Positions 1 through 8,892 of a DNA stretch of 64,000 nt are shown in pieces. Within the stretch, counting starts at the first letter, position 1. Every line of letters starts with the position of its first letter. The translations under genes were made by a program, and so were the position numbers. A model generated the notes under the pieces. The model was given only the letters and a program-made list of their open reading frames with translations. It ran no database searches and was not told the DNA's origin. Source of the stretch: Thermohalobaculum sp038534135 (GTDB lineage: Bacteria > Pseudomonadota > Alphaproteobacteria > Rhodobacterales > Rhodobacteraceae); NCBI GenBank assembly GCA_038534135.1, contig JBCAXJ010000014.1:1-64000 (forward strand), in the 5' to 3' direction.

Positions 1-491
1 GAGATATAGATCGCCTCGCCATGGCGAAACGCGGTTTCGCAGCGCTCCAGGCCGCCCGAAAAACCCAGCGCGTTCAGAATATCGAGTTCCCATTTAAGAT
101 AGTAGACCGGCCAGCGGCCATCGCCATCGCGCAGGACCGGGATCAGTCTGGTGGCCGATTCGTAGACTTTCCGCGCTGGTTCATACATCGGAAGGAAGGT
201 CGTCATCATCGACCGCATCGCCTGCAGGACGACCATGCCTTGCAGGTTGGTATCGGCGTTCTCCAGACCGCCCGACGCGTCGTGCAGTTCCGCATCCGGC
301 ATTTCACCCATCCCGGTGTCGAGCTGGGTCAGGCGCAGCGTGCATCCGGGATAAAGCGGCGGGATCGGTTTGTCGTCCAGTGTCACCTTGAGCTTGCAGC
401 GCCCGCGTTTCTTGGTCATGACCTCAAGCACAAGAACGTCTTTGTTCGGCTGCATGACGCTGGACATGATCGCTTCATCCGTCCACGGCAT
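1..491 (-). CDS. recO: DNA repair protein RecO (3' part missing, runs off the window)
   Basis: RecO helps RecF/RecR load RecA onto SSB-coated gapped DNA. Read on the minus strand, the frame opens at an ATG at 491 and stays open to the window edge, giving the first ~163 residues. The N-terminus (MPWTDEAIMSSV, then LEVMTKKRGR) fits the RecO OB-fold, and WPVYYLKWELDILNALGF near the cut end fits the start of the RecO helical and zinc-binding part. The C-terminus lies outside the window. It is divergent from rpoZ; the 224 bases between them must hold both promoters. In related genomes, as I recall, recO follows era rather than facing rpoZ, so the arrangement here looks rearranged. The plus-strand frame at 21-536 is its shadow. 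Confidence 0.85.
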   Translation of the reverse strand, partial: MPWTDEAIMSSVMQPNKDVLVLEVMTKKRGRCKLKVTLDDKPIPPLYPGCTLRLTQLDTGMGEMPDAELHDASGGLENADTNLQGMVVLQAMRSMMTTFLPMYEPARKVYESATRLIPVLRDGDGRWPVYYLKWELDILNALGFSGGLERCETAFRHGEAIYI

Positions 492-715
492 ATTTGTGTA
501 CCCCTCGTTCCGCGCCAACCGGCAATGGGTTGTTGATGCGGTAATCGACCTAAACTGGCGTATACGAATGTCGTTAATGTATTAGGAATCTCGAACACCG
601 AACCGAATCATCGCGACGGGACTGACCGATCTGCGGCGTTTCTGGACTTGCATCGCGGGGCCGGGCACACTATGTGCTCGCTCTCCCGGATCCCTGATGA
701 ATGGAGTGCCGCGCA

Positions 716-1075
716 ATGGCCCGTGTGACCGTTGAAGATTGCATCGACAAGGTTCCAAACCGGTTTGACTTGGTGATGTTGGCCGCGCACCGCGCCCGCA
801 CGATTTCGTCCGGCGCGCCGATCACCGTCGAGCGTGATAACGACAAGAACCCGGTCGTCGCCCTGCGTGAGATCGAAGATGAAATGCTGACGCCGGACGA
901 TCTTTATGAAGAAGCCGTCGAAAGCCATCAGGTCCACATCGAAGTCGATGAGCCGGAAGAGGACAACATGGCCGCTCTGATGAGTGGCGGATCCGATATT
1001 GCGCCGCGCCTTCAAGGCGATGATCTCGACGAAGAGAAGCTGCTTCGCGCCCTGATGGCCGAGCAGGGAAAATAG
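716..1075 (+). CDS. rpoZ: RNA polymerase omega subunit
   Basis: Omega subunit, which helps assemble and stabilise the beta' subunit of RNA polymerase and in many bacteria contributes to the ppGpp site. The 119-residue product starts MARVTVEDCIDKVPNRFDLV, the family's N-terminal signature, followed by a helix with AHRAR and then VVALREIED. The ATG at 716 is chosen over the in-frame ATG at 701 because homology begins exactly there. The C-terminus after residue ~70 is long and acidic, as in other alphaproteobacteria. It is followed 57 bases later by relA/spoT, a conserved pairing that links the polymerase subunit to the synthetase of its effector. Confidence 0.95.
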   Translation: MARVTVEDCIDKVPNRFDLVMLAAHRARTISSGAPITVERDNDKNPVVALREIEDEMLTPDDLYEEAVESHQVHIEVDEPEEDNMAALMSGGSDIAPRLQGDDLDEEKLLRALMAEQGK

Positions 1076-1132
1076 GACACTGATCCTCGCCGCTGCCTCG
1101 GGGCGGCTGCGAGACCGGGCCGGGAGGGTGTC

Positions 1133-3325
1133 GTGATCCGTCAGTTCGAGCTTGTCGAACGGATCCGCGACTACAATCCGAATTGCGACGAGGCGCTCTT
1201 GAACCGCGCCTATGTCTACGGCGCCAGGGCCCACGCAACCCAGACACGCGCAAACGGCGAGCCGTATTTTGGCCATCCGCTGGAAGTCGCCTCGATCCTC
1301 ACATCGCTGCGCTTGGACGACGCGACCATCGTCACAGCACTTCTCCACGACACCATCGAAGATACCGAAGCGACCTATGACGAGATCACCCGGCTGTTCG
1401 GGGCCGAGATCGCCGATCTCGTCGATGGCGTCACCAAGCTGACGCAGCTCGAGCTCAGCTCGAAGGACGCGGCCCAGGCCGAGAACCTGCGCAAACTGTT
1501 GCTGGCCATCGCCAAGGATGTCCGCGTCATCCTGGTGAAGCTCGCCGACCGGCTGCACAACATGCGGACGATCGGCAACCTCAGGATGGAGAAGCGCCAG
1601 CGGATCGCACGCGAGACGATGGACATCTACGCGCCGCTCGCCGGGCGCATGGGGATGCAGACAATCCGCGATGAACTCGAAGATCTGTCCTTCGAAATCC
1701 TGAACCCAGAAGCGCGGACCTCGCTGATGCGCCGCTTCATCAAGCTGCGCAATGACACCGGCGATCAGATCGGCCCGATCAGCGACGAGGTGCAGCGCTT
1801 CACCAAGGATGCGGGCCTGGAGGTCAAGATCTTCGGGCGCGAGAAGCGGCCCTATTCGATCTGGCGCAAGATGGAGGAGAAACAGGCGGGCTTCGGCCAG
1901 CTCTCGGACATCTATGGCTTCCGGGTGATCTGCGCGGACGAGGCCGACTGTTACACCGCACTCGGTGCGATTCACCGGAACTGGCGGATCGTGCCGGGGC
2001 GCTTCAAGGATTACATCTCCAGCCCGAAGACCAACGGCTATCGCTCGCTGCACACCGCCGTCTATACCGGCGATGCCAGCCGGGTCGAGATCCAGATCCG
2101 CACGCAGGAAATGCACGATGTCGCCGAAACCGGTGTGGCAGCGCACTGGGCCTACAAGGACGGCGTGCCCTCGGTAAACCGGTTCGCGGTCGATCCGTTC
2201 ACCTGGCTGCGCGATCTTGTGGCCCGGTTGGAGAAGGGGGACGAGCCCCAGGAATTCGTCGAGCACGTCAAGCTCGATATGTTCCACGATCAGGTCTTCT
2301 GCTTCACGCCCAAGGGCGATGTGGTGCCGCTGCCGCGCGGGGCGACGCCGATTGACTTTGCCTATGCCATCCACACCAAGGTCGGCAACCACTGTGCCGG
2401 CGCCCTGGTCGACGGGCGGCGCGTGCCGCTCTGGACCTCGCTGCGCAATGGCCAGCAGGTCGAGATCGTCACCGCCAAGGGACAGACGCCCTCGCCGCAC
2501 TGGGAAGACATTGCCAAAACCGGCCGCGCCAAGGCCGCGATCCGGCGCAAGCTGCGCGAAAGCCTGCGGGCCGATCAGATCGCGCTCGGACGGGACCTGG
2601 CCATGCAGGGCTTCGCACGCGTCGATCGCGAGGCTGGTGACAAGACCTTTGCGGTCGCGGCCGAAAAGCTGGGTTTCACCTCGCCCGATGACATGCTCAT
2701 CGCCTTGGCCGAAGGTGTCCTGGCGTCCAGCCAGATGATCGAGGCGGTGTACCCAGCCCGCCCGGCCGAGGATACGGTGCCCGAGATCACCGAAAGCGCC
2801 GAGCGCGTGCGCGGCAAAGGCATCCGGCGCGGGCACGCAACACGGTTCTGCACCACCTGTTGGCCGATTCCCGGCGACCGGATCATGGGCGTTGCCCGCC
2901 GCGGCGGCATCGTCGTGCACGCGGTGTTCTGCCCGGAACTGGCCGAACTGGAGGGCGAGTTGGAACGCTGGCACGATCTGAGCTGGCACCCGGATGCCGA
3001 CAAAAACGCTAACAATATCGCGCGGATCGAACTGACGCTGGCCAACCAGCCCGGCACCATGGGCCAGGTCTGCCTGCTGGCAGGCGAGCAGGGCGCGAAC
3101 ATCGACTATTTTGCCATAACGACGCGGAAGCCCGATTTCTTCCGAATGCATATGGATCTTGAGGTTAGAGACACTAAACATCTTTCGGATATCCTGTCCG
3201 CTCTGAAGGCGCAGAGCTTCGTCAACCAGGTCGACCGCGTGACCAGTCCGGCCGAACCTCCTCGGGAGTGGGAGGACGCGCACCAGGGGCGGCTTCCGTT
3301 CGGCGCTGCGACGTCGCGGGCATGA
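1133..3325 (+). CDS. relA: Bifunctional (p)ppGpp synthetase/hydrolase (Rsh, RelA/SpoT family)
   Basis: Single long Rsh enzyme that makes and degrades the stringent-response alarmone (p)ppGpp; alphaproteobacteria usually have one bifunctional copy. The 730-residue length is normal. Visible domains: HD hydrolase with the His-Asp pair at residues 72-73 (LLHDTIEDTEA) and later DRLHNMRT; the synthetase domain around 240-350 with SPKTNGYRSLHT and EIQIRTQEMHDVAE; a TGS domain around 385-445 (FCFTPKGDVVPLPRGATPID); and a C-terminal ACT domain from ~640. Intact HD and synthetase motifs support both activities. The start is a GTG at 1133 preceded by GGGAGGG at 1122-1128, which decides it. The long antisense frame across this gene is a shadow. 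Confidence 0.95.
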   Translation: MIRQFELVERIRDYNPNCDEALLNRAYVYGARAHATQTRANGEPYFGHPLEVASILTSLRLDDATIVTALLHDTIEDTEATYDEITRLFGAEIADLVDGVTKLTQLELSSKDAAQAENLRKLLLAIAKDVRVILVKLADRLHNMRTIGNLRMEKRQRIARETMDIYAPLAGRMGMQTIRDELEDLSFEILNPEARTSLMRRFIKLRNDTGDQIGPISDEVQRFTKDAGLEVKIFGREKRPYSIWRKMEEKQAGFGQLSDIYGFRVICADEADCYTALGAIHRNWRIVPGRFKDYISSPKTNGYRSLHTAVYTGDASRVEIQIRTQEMHDVAETGVAAHWAYKDGVPSVNRFAVDPFTWLRDLVARLEKGDEPQEFVEHVKLDMFHDQVFCFTPKGDVVPLPRGATPIDFAYAIHTKVGNHCAGALVDGRRVPLWTSLRNGQQVEIVTAKGQTPSPHWEDIAKTGRAKAAIRRKLRESLRADQIALGRDLAMQGFARVDREAGDKTFAVAAEKLGFTSPDDMLIALAEGVLASSQMIEAVYPARPAEDTVPEITESAERVRGKGIRRGHATRFCTTCWPIPGDRIMGVARRGGIVVHAVFCPELAELEGELERWHDLSWHPDADKNANNIARIELTLANQPGTMGQVCLLAGEQGANIDYFAITTRKPDFFRMHMDLEVRDTKHLSDILSALKAQSFVNQVDRVTSPAEPPREWEDAHQGRLPFGAATSRA

Positions 3326-3356
3326 TCGGGACGAGGGTGCAGGGTGACACGGAACA

Positions 3357-4034
3357 ATGATCTTCAAGCGGCGTAAGAAGGCATCGCTGCTGTATCGTGC
3401 CCGAGAGCTCTTCGCGCCGCGCAAGGGCTTCTGGCGCGGTATGGATTACATCAGCAAGCGCATGCGCCGACTGCCGGACAGCCCACACCGGATCGCACTC
3501 GGATTTGCTTGCGGCGCGCTGGCGTCCTTCACGCCGTTCTTCGGCTTTCACTTCTTTGTCGCCGCGGGTCTGGCCTGGGTGCTGCGTGCGAACGTCGTGG
3601 CGTCACTGTTCGGTACGATCGTTGGCAATCCTCTGACCTTTCCGCTGATCTCGGGCCTGTCTCTCTGGCTTGGGCGCCGCATCCTGGGACGCGAGGGCGA
3701 CGGCTCGGACTTCGATGCGATCACCGATGCATTCGGCGAGGCGTTCTCGTCAATCTGGGCCGAGATGCAGAGCTGGTTCGGCTATGGTCCCTCAATGATT
3801 GACGGGTTCCTGGTGTTTCTGGATCACGTCTTCCTGCCCTACCTTGTCGGCGGATTTGGGCCGGGGATGTTCTGTGCTCTGGTCTGCTATTTCGGGCTTG
3901 GCCCGCTGATCGATGCCTATCAGCGCCGCCGCCGCGCGAAGCTCGAGCGGATCCAGGCAAAGCACAAGGCCGAGACCGACGAAGAACTCGACGCCTATGC
4001 AGCGTCCGACGGGCGGGAGGGCGACCGTGTCTGA
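3357..4034 (+). CDS. DUF2062 membrane protein
   Basis: 225-residue inner-membrane protein of the DUF2062 family. After a basic N-terminus (MIFKRRKKASLLYRARELF), the family signature lies at ~46-100: SPHRIALGFACGALASFTPF, then a segment ending GNPLTFPLISGLSLWLGRRI. There are about three hydrophobic segments and a charged, lysine/glutamate-rich C-terminal tail. Its function is not established. It sits 31 bases after relA, and its stop overlaps the GTG of pdxJ by 8 bases, so it is very likely co-transcribed and translationally coupled. This placement between relA and pdxJ is, to my knowledge, usual in Rhodobacterales. Confidence 0.9.
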   Translation: MIFKRRKKASLLYRARELFAPRKGFWRGMDYISKRMRRLPDSPHRIALGFACGALASFTPFFGFHFFVAAGLAWVLRANVVASLFGTIVGNPLTFPLISGLSLWLGRRILGREGDGSDFDAITDAFGEAFSSIWAEMQSWFGYGPSMIDGFLVFLDHVFLPYLVGGFGPGMFCALVCYFGLGPLIDAYQRRRRAKLERIQAKHKAETDEELDAYAASDGREGDRV

Positions 4035-4809
4035 ACAACTCACCAAACCGCTGGGGCACCTGCGCCTCGGCGTGAACATCGATCACGTCGCGACGATCCG
4101 CAACGCGCGTGGCGGCGGTGTGCCCGACCCGGTCCGGGCGGCGAAGCTGGCGGAACGGGCGGGAGCAGACGGCATCACGGCCCATCTGCGCGAGGACCGG
4201 CGCCACATCACGGATGACGATATCGAACGGCTGGTAGATGCGTTGGACGTGCCGCTGAACTTCGAGATGGCGGCAACCGACGAGATGCAAGCCATCGCGC
4301 TGAAGCACAAACCCCACGCCGTCTGTATCGTACCCGAACGGCGCGAGGAGCGCACGACCGAGGGCGGCCTGGAAGTGGCGCGCGACGAAAACCGGCTGGC
4401 TCACTTCATTGCACCGCTGAGCGAAGCCGGATGCCGCGTGTCGATCTTCATCGCCGCCGATCGGCGCCAGATCGAAGCGGCGGCCCGCATCGGTGCACCG
4501 GTGATCGAACTGCACACCGGGGCGTACTGCGATGCGTATGCCGAGGGACGGCTTGAAGACCGGGACGTGGAGTTGGAGCGTCTGCGCGATATGGCGACGT
4601 TCGGACACGCTTTGGGACTGGAAGTCCACGCGGGCCATGGCCTGACCTTCGAGACGGTCAAACCGGTCGCCGCCTTCCCGGAGGTGATGGAGCTGAACAT
4701 CGGCCACTTCCTGATCGGCGAGGCGATCTTCTCGGGTCTGGAGCCGGCCATGGCCCAGATGCGCGGGCTGATGGATGACGCCCGGCGCGAAGCTTTCGGG
4801 TCTGACTGA
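4027..4809 (+). CDS. pdxJ: Pyridoxine 5'-phosphate synthase
   Basis: Condenses 1-deoxyxylulose 5-phosphate with the PdxA product (3-amino-1-hydroxyacetone 1-phosphate) to give pyridoxine 5'-phosphate, the ring-closing step of DXP-dependent vitamin B6 synthesis. The 260-residue product carries the PdxJ motifs in order: GVNIDHVATIRNARGGG (residues 15-31), GADGITAHLREDRRHI, HTGAYCDAYAEG and HAGHGLTFE followed by ELNIGHFLIGEAIFSGL. It forms a TIM barrel. The start is the GTG at 4027, giving MSEQLTKPLG; it overlaps the DUF2062 stop by 8 bases, so translational coupling is likely. A longer in-frame ATG at 3913 lies inside the DUF2062 gene and has no homology. Confidence 0.95.
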   Translation: MSEQLTKPLGHLRLGVNIDHVATIRNARGGGVPDPVRAAKLAERAGADGITAHLREDRRHITDDDIERLVDALDVPLNFEMAATDEMQAIALKHKPHAVCIVPERREERTTEGGLEVARDENRLAHFIAPLSEAGCRVSIFIAADRRQIEAAARIGAPVIELHTGAYCDAYAEGRLEDRDVELERLRDMATFGHALGLEVHAGHGLTFETVKPVAAFPEVMELNIGHFLIGEAIFSGLEPAMAQMRGLMDDARREAFGSD

Positions 4810-4986
4810 CGACCAACCCTGACAGTTTTAGGTAAATTTTAACGGCGGCAGCTTACAAGACCCGCTGTCTCGAGACTTCCGTGGCGGATCGTCAAGATGG
4901 CCCGCCGCGACTTTACTCGGCCCTTTGGTTTGGGCCATCGGACTGGCCGGTCCGACTTTTCCCGGTGCTGTTGTGCCGATAAAATC

Positions 4987-5022
4987 AAGAGCGGCCCGGG
5001 CCCAGGCCCAACCCGCTCTTTT
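4987..5022. terminator. Bidirectional terminator between pdxJ and the ABC operon
   Basis: An 8-bp perfect stem (AAGAGCGG at 4987-4994 with CCGCTCTT at 5013-5020) encloses an 18-base GC-rich loop and ends in TTTT on the plus strand. On the minus strand the same stem is followed by TTGATTTT. It lies between the convergent ends of pdxJ (4809) and tauC (5078). The rest of the 268-base gap shows no gene. Confidence 0.7.
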
Positions 5023-5077
5023 CCACGAGATCCAGGATCCCGAAGCGGCACAATGCGCCGCCTCGCGCTTGCGCGTG

Positions 5078-6343
5078 TCAGCCGCGTCCCTTCCACGGGA
5101 TCAGCCAGCTCTCGGCCATGCGCATCAGGATATCGATGCCATAGCCGATCACGCCGATCAGGATGATTCCCATGATCACGATATCGGTCAGCTGGAACTT
5201 CGAGGCGACCATGATCATCATGCCCGCACCCTGGTTCGCCGCGACCAGTTCGGCGGCAACCACCGTGCCCCAGCAGACGCCCATCGCGACCCGAGCGGAG
5301 GTAAAGATATCCGGCAGCGAGTTCGGAATGATCACGTGCCGCAAGATTTGCCACTTCGAGGCACCCAGCGAATAGGCCGCGTGAATCTTTGATATGCGAA
5401 CCCCGGATACGCCGGATCGCGCCCCGATCGTCATGATCCAGAGCGCGGCCAGGAACAGAAGTATCACCTTGCCTTCCTCGCCGATCCCCGCCCAGATGAT
5501 GACCAGCGGAATCAGCGCCAGCGGCGGCACCGGTCGCATGAACTCGACAATCGGGTCGAACCAGCCCCGGAACCACGAACTCAACCCCATCGCATAGCCC
5601 AGCGGAATGCCAACCAGCGCACCGGCCACGAAGCCCGCGATGACCCGGAACAGCGACATGCCCAGGTGCTCTAGGAGTGTCGAGTTCTGGTAACCCTCGC
5701 TGGCGATCTCGCTCAGACGGCCGACAACGGCTTCCGGTGAGGGCAGCCAGATCGGCTCCATCTGCCAGCCAGGCGCGGGTTTGTAGTTCGGCGTCCCCTT
5801 GGCGGACAGCGTCACCTTACCGGAGTCGATCTCGACCGTGCCGCCCGGCTCGATCGGCTCCCCATTGATGGCGACGATCTTGGCGCCATCGGACTTCGTG
5901 ATCTCGTCGTTCGAGTCGACCCGGATCAGCTTCGAGCGCCAGGCGCCGACGGTCTCGGAATCGTTCTTGGCAAACCCGTCACCGGGATCAACCTCGGCCT
6001 TGGCGACCTCGGCCCCGACCGGGAAGACATTGAACGTCACGGTCGCATCATCGCGCGTGCCGTCCGGTGCCTCGGCCGTATAGGTGAACGTAGTCTCTCC
6101 GACGAACGGACCCGGCGCGTGGATCGGCACGAACGACGAGCCGGTGAACGCGCCCCAGATCAGGAAGATCGCCAGGACCGAGATGATCGAGGCCGACCGG
6201 TCGGCGGTGACGGCACTCTCGTCGCCGAATGTCACGGTCTTCAACGAGGTGAAATCATGCGCCTTGGCCATCTGGCTCGCCACGGCCCGAACCGCGAAAT
6301 AGGCACCTGTGAAGATCGCGATATAGATGATGAGAATGATCAT
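5078..6343 (-). CDS. tauC: ABC transporter permease, taurine/sulfonate type, with an inserted extracytoplasmic domain
   Basis: Inner-membrane permease of a TauC/SsuC-like importer. The C-terminal ~220 residues are a standard binding-protein-dependent permease domain: PSPEAVVGRLSEIA, EFMRPVPPLALIPLVIIWAG, then the EAA-type loop AAYSLGASKWQILRHVIIP. It is 421 residues, while typical TauC/SsuC proteins are about 260. The extra length is a first helix at 1-20, a cytoplasmic segment, a second helix (~52-70), and about 128 residues (71-198) that should face the periplasm, placed just before the LPSP motif that normally follows the first helix. Start ATG at 6343 overlaps the stop of the ATPase gene by 4 bases. 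Taurine as substrate is inferred; tpa and xsc are absent. Confidence 0.8.
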   Translation of the reverse strand: MIILIIYIAIFTGAYFAVRAVASQMAKAHDFTSLKTVTFGDESAVTADRSASIISVLAIFLIWGAFTGSSFVPIHAPGPFVGETTFTYTAEAPDGTRDDATVTFNVFPVGAEVAKAEVDPGDGFAKNDSETVGAWRSKLIRVDSNDEITKSDGAKIVAINGEPIEPGGTVEIDSGKVTLSAKGTPNYKPAPGWQMEPIWLPSPEAVVGRLSEIASEGYQNSTLLEHLGMSLFRVIAGFVAGALVGIPLGYAMGLSSWFRGWFDPIVEFMRPVPPLALIPLVIIWAGIGEEGKVILLFLAALWIMTIGARSGVSGVRISKIHAAYSLGASKWQILRHVIIPNSLPDIFTSARVAMGVCWGTVVAAELVAANQGAGMMIMVASKFQLTDIVIMGIILIGVIGYGIDILMRMAESWLIPWKGRG

Positions 6344-7146
6344 GCCGCGCTCTCCGTCCTGCCCATGATCTCTTCTTCCATGTCCCAGATCATCGAGAGG
6401 ATCTCCTCCCGCGTCGGGTTGAACTCGGGATGCTTCTTGACCTCGCGCAGATCGGCGCCGACGCCCAGTTCCGCGAACGGAAGCCTGTATTCCTTGTGAA
6501 TGCGCCCGGGACGCGGCGCCATGACCAGCAGGCGCTCACCCAGCAGCAGGGCTTCCTCGACCGAGTGGGTGATCAGGATGATCGTCTTGCCGGTCTCTTT
6601 CCAGATGTCCAGCACCAGCGACTGCATCTTCTCGCGCGTCAGCGCGTCCAGCGCGCCTAGTGGCTCGTCCATCAGGATCACGTCCGGATCGTTCGCCAGG
6701 CAGCGGGCCAGCGCCACGCGCTGCTGCATGCCGCCGGACAGCTCGTAGATCATCTTCTGCCCGAAATCCTGCAACCCGACGATGCCGAGCAATTCGTCAA
6801 CGCGCTTCTTGGTTTCGCTTTTGGGCGTGCCCTTCATGGCAGGGCCGAAGCCGATGTTCTCGCTGACATTCATCCATTCGAACAACGCGCCCTGCTGGAA
6901 GACCATGCCGCGCTCGGGTCCCGGACCCGCCACACGGCCACCGCCCAGCGAAATGCCGCCTTCGGTCGGTGCCAGGAAGCCCGCCACGATGTTCAGAAGG
7001 GTCGTCTTTCCGCACCCGGACGGCCCAAGGACGGCCATCAGCTCGCCTTCCTTGATGTCGAGTGACACGTTCTTCAGCGCGTGCACGGCCTCGCCGTTCG
7101 GCAGGTCGAAGCGCATCGAGATATCGTCGATCAGCAGTCCGGACAT
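6340..7146 (-). CDS. tauB: ABC transporter ATP-binding protein, taurine/sulfonate type
   Basis: Nucleotide-binding subunit that powers the importer. Visible motifs: Walker A GPSGCGKTT, Q-loop GMVFQQGALFEWMNV, signature YELSGGMQQRVALARCL, Walker B VILMDEPLGALD and the switch histidine in LITHSVEEALLLGERLLVM. This is the nitrate/sulfonate/taurine subfamily. The start is the ATG at 7146 (MSGLLIDDISMRF), with GGAGGGGG just upstream; the frame remains open to 7200 but that extension has no homology and lies in the hairpin region. The stop overlaps the tauC start by 4 bases. Confidence 0.9.
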   Translation of the reverse strand: MSGLLIDDISMRFDLPNGEAVHALKNVSLDIKEGELMAVLGPSGCGKTTLLNIVAGFLAPTEGGISLGGGRVAGPGPERGMVFQQGALFEWMNVSENIGFGPAMKGTPKSETKKRVDELLGIVGLQDFGQKMIYELSGGMQQRVALARCLANDPDVILMDEPLGALDALTREKMQSLVLDIWKETGKTIILITHSVEEALLLGERLLVMAPRPGRIHKEYRLPFAELGVGADLREVKKHPEFNPTREEILSMIWDMEEEIMGRTESAA

Positions 7147-7188
7147 GAGCCCCCTCCGGTCACTCGGGGGCAGGCCCCCCGGGAATCG

Positions 7189-7214
7189 CTCTCCCCCCAC
7201 CCCTGGGGGGAGAG
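7189..7214. terminator. Intra-operon hairpin between tauA and tauB
   Basis: CTCTCCCCCC at 7189-7198 pairs perfectly over 10 bp with GGGGGGAGAG at 7205-7214 around a 6-base loop. It lies in the 89-base gap between the binding-protein stop (7236) and the ATPase start (7146). A second short hairpin (GGGGG at 7166-7170 with CCCCC at 7175-7179) follows. Such structures after a binding-protein gene usually stabilise its mRNA or cause partial termination, keeping it more abundant than the membrane subunits. Confidence 0.65.
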
Positions 7215-7235
7215 AAGTCTCGTGCCCTGCGGGAC

Positions 7236-8234
7236 TTAGCTGCCGCTGCCTTTCAGGGTCGACAGCGGACCGATGTTGACCGCGTCTTCATAGGTTTCGC
7301 GCGCCTTGTCGATCGAGCCTGCTTCGACGAACACGTCAGCCACGCCCTTCATGAAAGCCTGCGCGTTGCCGCCCAGCCACTTGCTGTCGAGCTGATCGCC
7401 CACGGTCGGGAAGACAAAGGTCGCGATCGTCTCGGCGGTCGCCGTTTCGTCCATACCGGCATCCTTGGCGATCACCGGCAGCATCGACTTATCGCCGCTG
7501 GCCCACTGGGCGTTGGCATCCGCCGTCACCTTCAGGAACTTGGCGAGCAGATCCGGGTTCTCGGCGACGAACGACGCAGGCGCCGAGGTCACGTCGAACA
7601 CCAGGATCCCAAGCTCGGTCTTCTCGGCCCCGGTGATCAGCACGTTGCCGTGCTCGAGCATCCGGCGCAGAGAGCCGCCCCAGCCGCAGACCATGTCGAG
7701 ATTGCCCTGGGCAAACGCCGCGGCGCCGTCCGGCGGTGCCATATCGACGATCTCCATGGTCGAGATATCGACGTCGAAATGGTCCATCTGCTTCAGGAAA
7801 CCGTAATGCGCGGCCGTGCCGATCGGCACACCGACCTTCTTGCCGGCCAACTCACCCGCGCTGGTCTTGTCGATTTCCAGCTCGGATTTCACGACGCAGT
7901 TGTCGTTGTCGGCATAGGATACGGCCACATCGACGATCTGAAGATCCTGACCGGCCGAGGTTGCGACGACGAAAGGCGGCACACCCTGGCTGACGGCGAT
8001 CTGCACGTCGCCTGACGCCATCGCGGCCGACATCGCGGTTCCGGTGTCGAAGCTGACCCAGTTGACCTTGACGCCCATCTCTTCGTCATAGGTGCCGTTC
8101 ACCTTGGCGTACTGGAACGGCATCGGCCATTCCAGGAAGTAGGCTACGGTGATTTCGTCCAGCGCTTTTGCCGGCATCGCCGAAAGCGCAAGCAAGGCCG
8201 CGGCTGCCACCGTGGCCATGGATTTCTTGAACAT
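7236..8234 (-). CDS. tauA: ABC transporter substrate-binding protein, taurine/sulfonate type
   Basis: Periplasmic solute-binding protein of the NMT1/THI5/SsuA-like fold, first gene of the minus-strand importer operon. It has a clear Sec signal peptide (MFKKSMATVAAAALLALSAM, then PAKALDE) and a mature start DEITVAYFLEWPMPFQYAK. VGVPIGTAAHYGFLKQM and AAAFAQGNLDMVCGWGG are typical second-domain segments. The start is the ATG at 8234 with GGGAGAA upstream; the frame is open to 8306 but lacks support there. The call as taurine rests on recalled likeness to TauA of Rhodobacteraceae; another sulfonate or amine is possible. Its promoter should lie in the 212-base gap shared with the divergent acpS. 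Confidence 0.8.
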   Translation of the reverse strand: MFKKSMATVAAAALLALSAMPAKALDEITVAYFLEWPMPFQYAKVNGTYDEEMGVKVNWVSFDTGTAMSAAMASGDVQIAVSQGVPPFVVATSAGQDLQIVDVAVSYADNDNCVVKSELEIDKTSAGELAGKKVGVPIGTAAHYGFLKQMDHFDVDISTMEIVDMAPPDGAAAFAQGNLDMVCGWGGSLRRMLEHGNVLITGAEKTELGILVFDVTSAPASFVAENPDLLAKFLKVTADANAQWASGDKSMLPVIAKDAGMDETATAETIATFVFPTVGDQLDSKWLGGNAQAFMKGVADVFVEAGSIDKARETYEDAVNIGPLSTLKGSGS

Positions 8235-8446
8235 GTCGTTCTCCCTGTCATTCCCGAGCGCCGTGTCCGGCCGCTCGGCAGAAATCGTTGATGCACGGTC
8301 ATGCAATTGTCAAACACCGACTGACGGTTGCACTTCGCATCTGCACAAACTGGTCCTTCCTGCCTGGGAATTGGGCTTTGTTCTTGCCAGATGCCACCCG
8401 CCGGGCAATGAGTGTGGCGTCATTCGGCGGCCTGACGGATCAAGCG

Positions 8447-8872
8447 ATGATCATTGGAATCGGTACGGACCTGGCGGACATTCGCCGGATCGAAAAAACG
8501 CTCGAGCGGTTCGGCGACCGGTTCGTTCAGCGCTGTTTCACCGAGGTCGAGCAGGCCAAATCCGACAAGCGCCGCCACCGGGCCGCGTCCTATGCCAAGC
8601 GCTGGGCCGCGAAAGAGGCCTGCTCGAAAGCGCTCGGCACCGGTCTGCGCATGGGCGTCAACTGGCGCGAGATGGGCGTCGTCAACCTGCCCTCGGGCCA
8701 GCCGACCCTGCAGCTGACCGGCGGGGCCGCCGAGCAGCTTTCACGCCTGATCCCGCCCGGAATGCAGGCGCGTTTGCATCTGACCATCACCGACGATCAC
8801 CCGTACGCTCAAGCTTTCGTGGTCATCGAGGCCGTTTCCCAGGATACGCCCTATATCCAGTCGCAAGACTGA
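8447..8872 (+). CDS. acpS: Holo-[acyl-carrier-protein] synthase
   Basis: Transfers 4'-phosphopantetheine from CoA to a serine of acyl carrier protein, activating fatty-acid synthesis. The 141-residue product starts MIIGIGTDLADIRRIEKTLE, with the magnesium-binding Asp at residue 8. It contains CFTEVEQAK, then RWAAKEACSKALGTGLRMGV with the second metal-binding Glu at residue 57. The start is fixed by homology at the ATG at 8447. In related genomes acpS usually follows pdxJ directly and precedes lepB-rnc-era; here the ABC operon intervenes and a ceramidase-like gene follows 20 bases downstream. Confidence 0.95.
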   Translation: MIIGIGTDLADIRRIEKTLERFGDRFVQRCFTEVEQAKSDKRRHRAASYAKRWAAKEACSKALGTGLRMGVNWREMGVVNLPSGQPTLQLTGGAAEQLSRLIPPGMQARLHLTITDDHPYAQAFVVIEAVSQDTPYIQSQD

Positions 8873-8892
8873 CCCTACGGCGGACATCCCCC

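Noticed and set aside
21..536. 171-codon plus-strand frame at the window start
   Set aside because: It is antisense to recO, whose protein sequence is recognisable, and has no RBS or domain.
608..3424. 938-codon open frame antisense to relA
   Set aside because: It overlaps a certain gene on the other strand, has no recognisable domain, and is explained by GC-rich third positions of relA.
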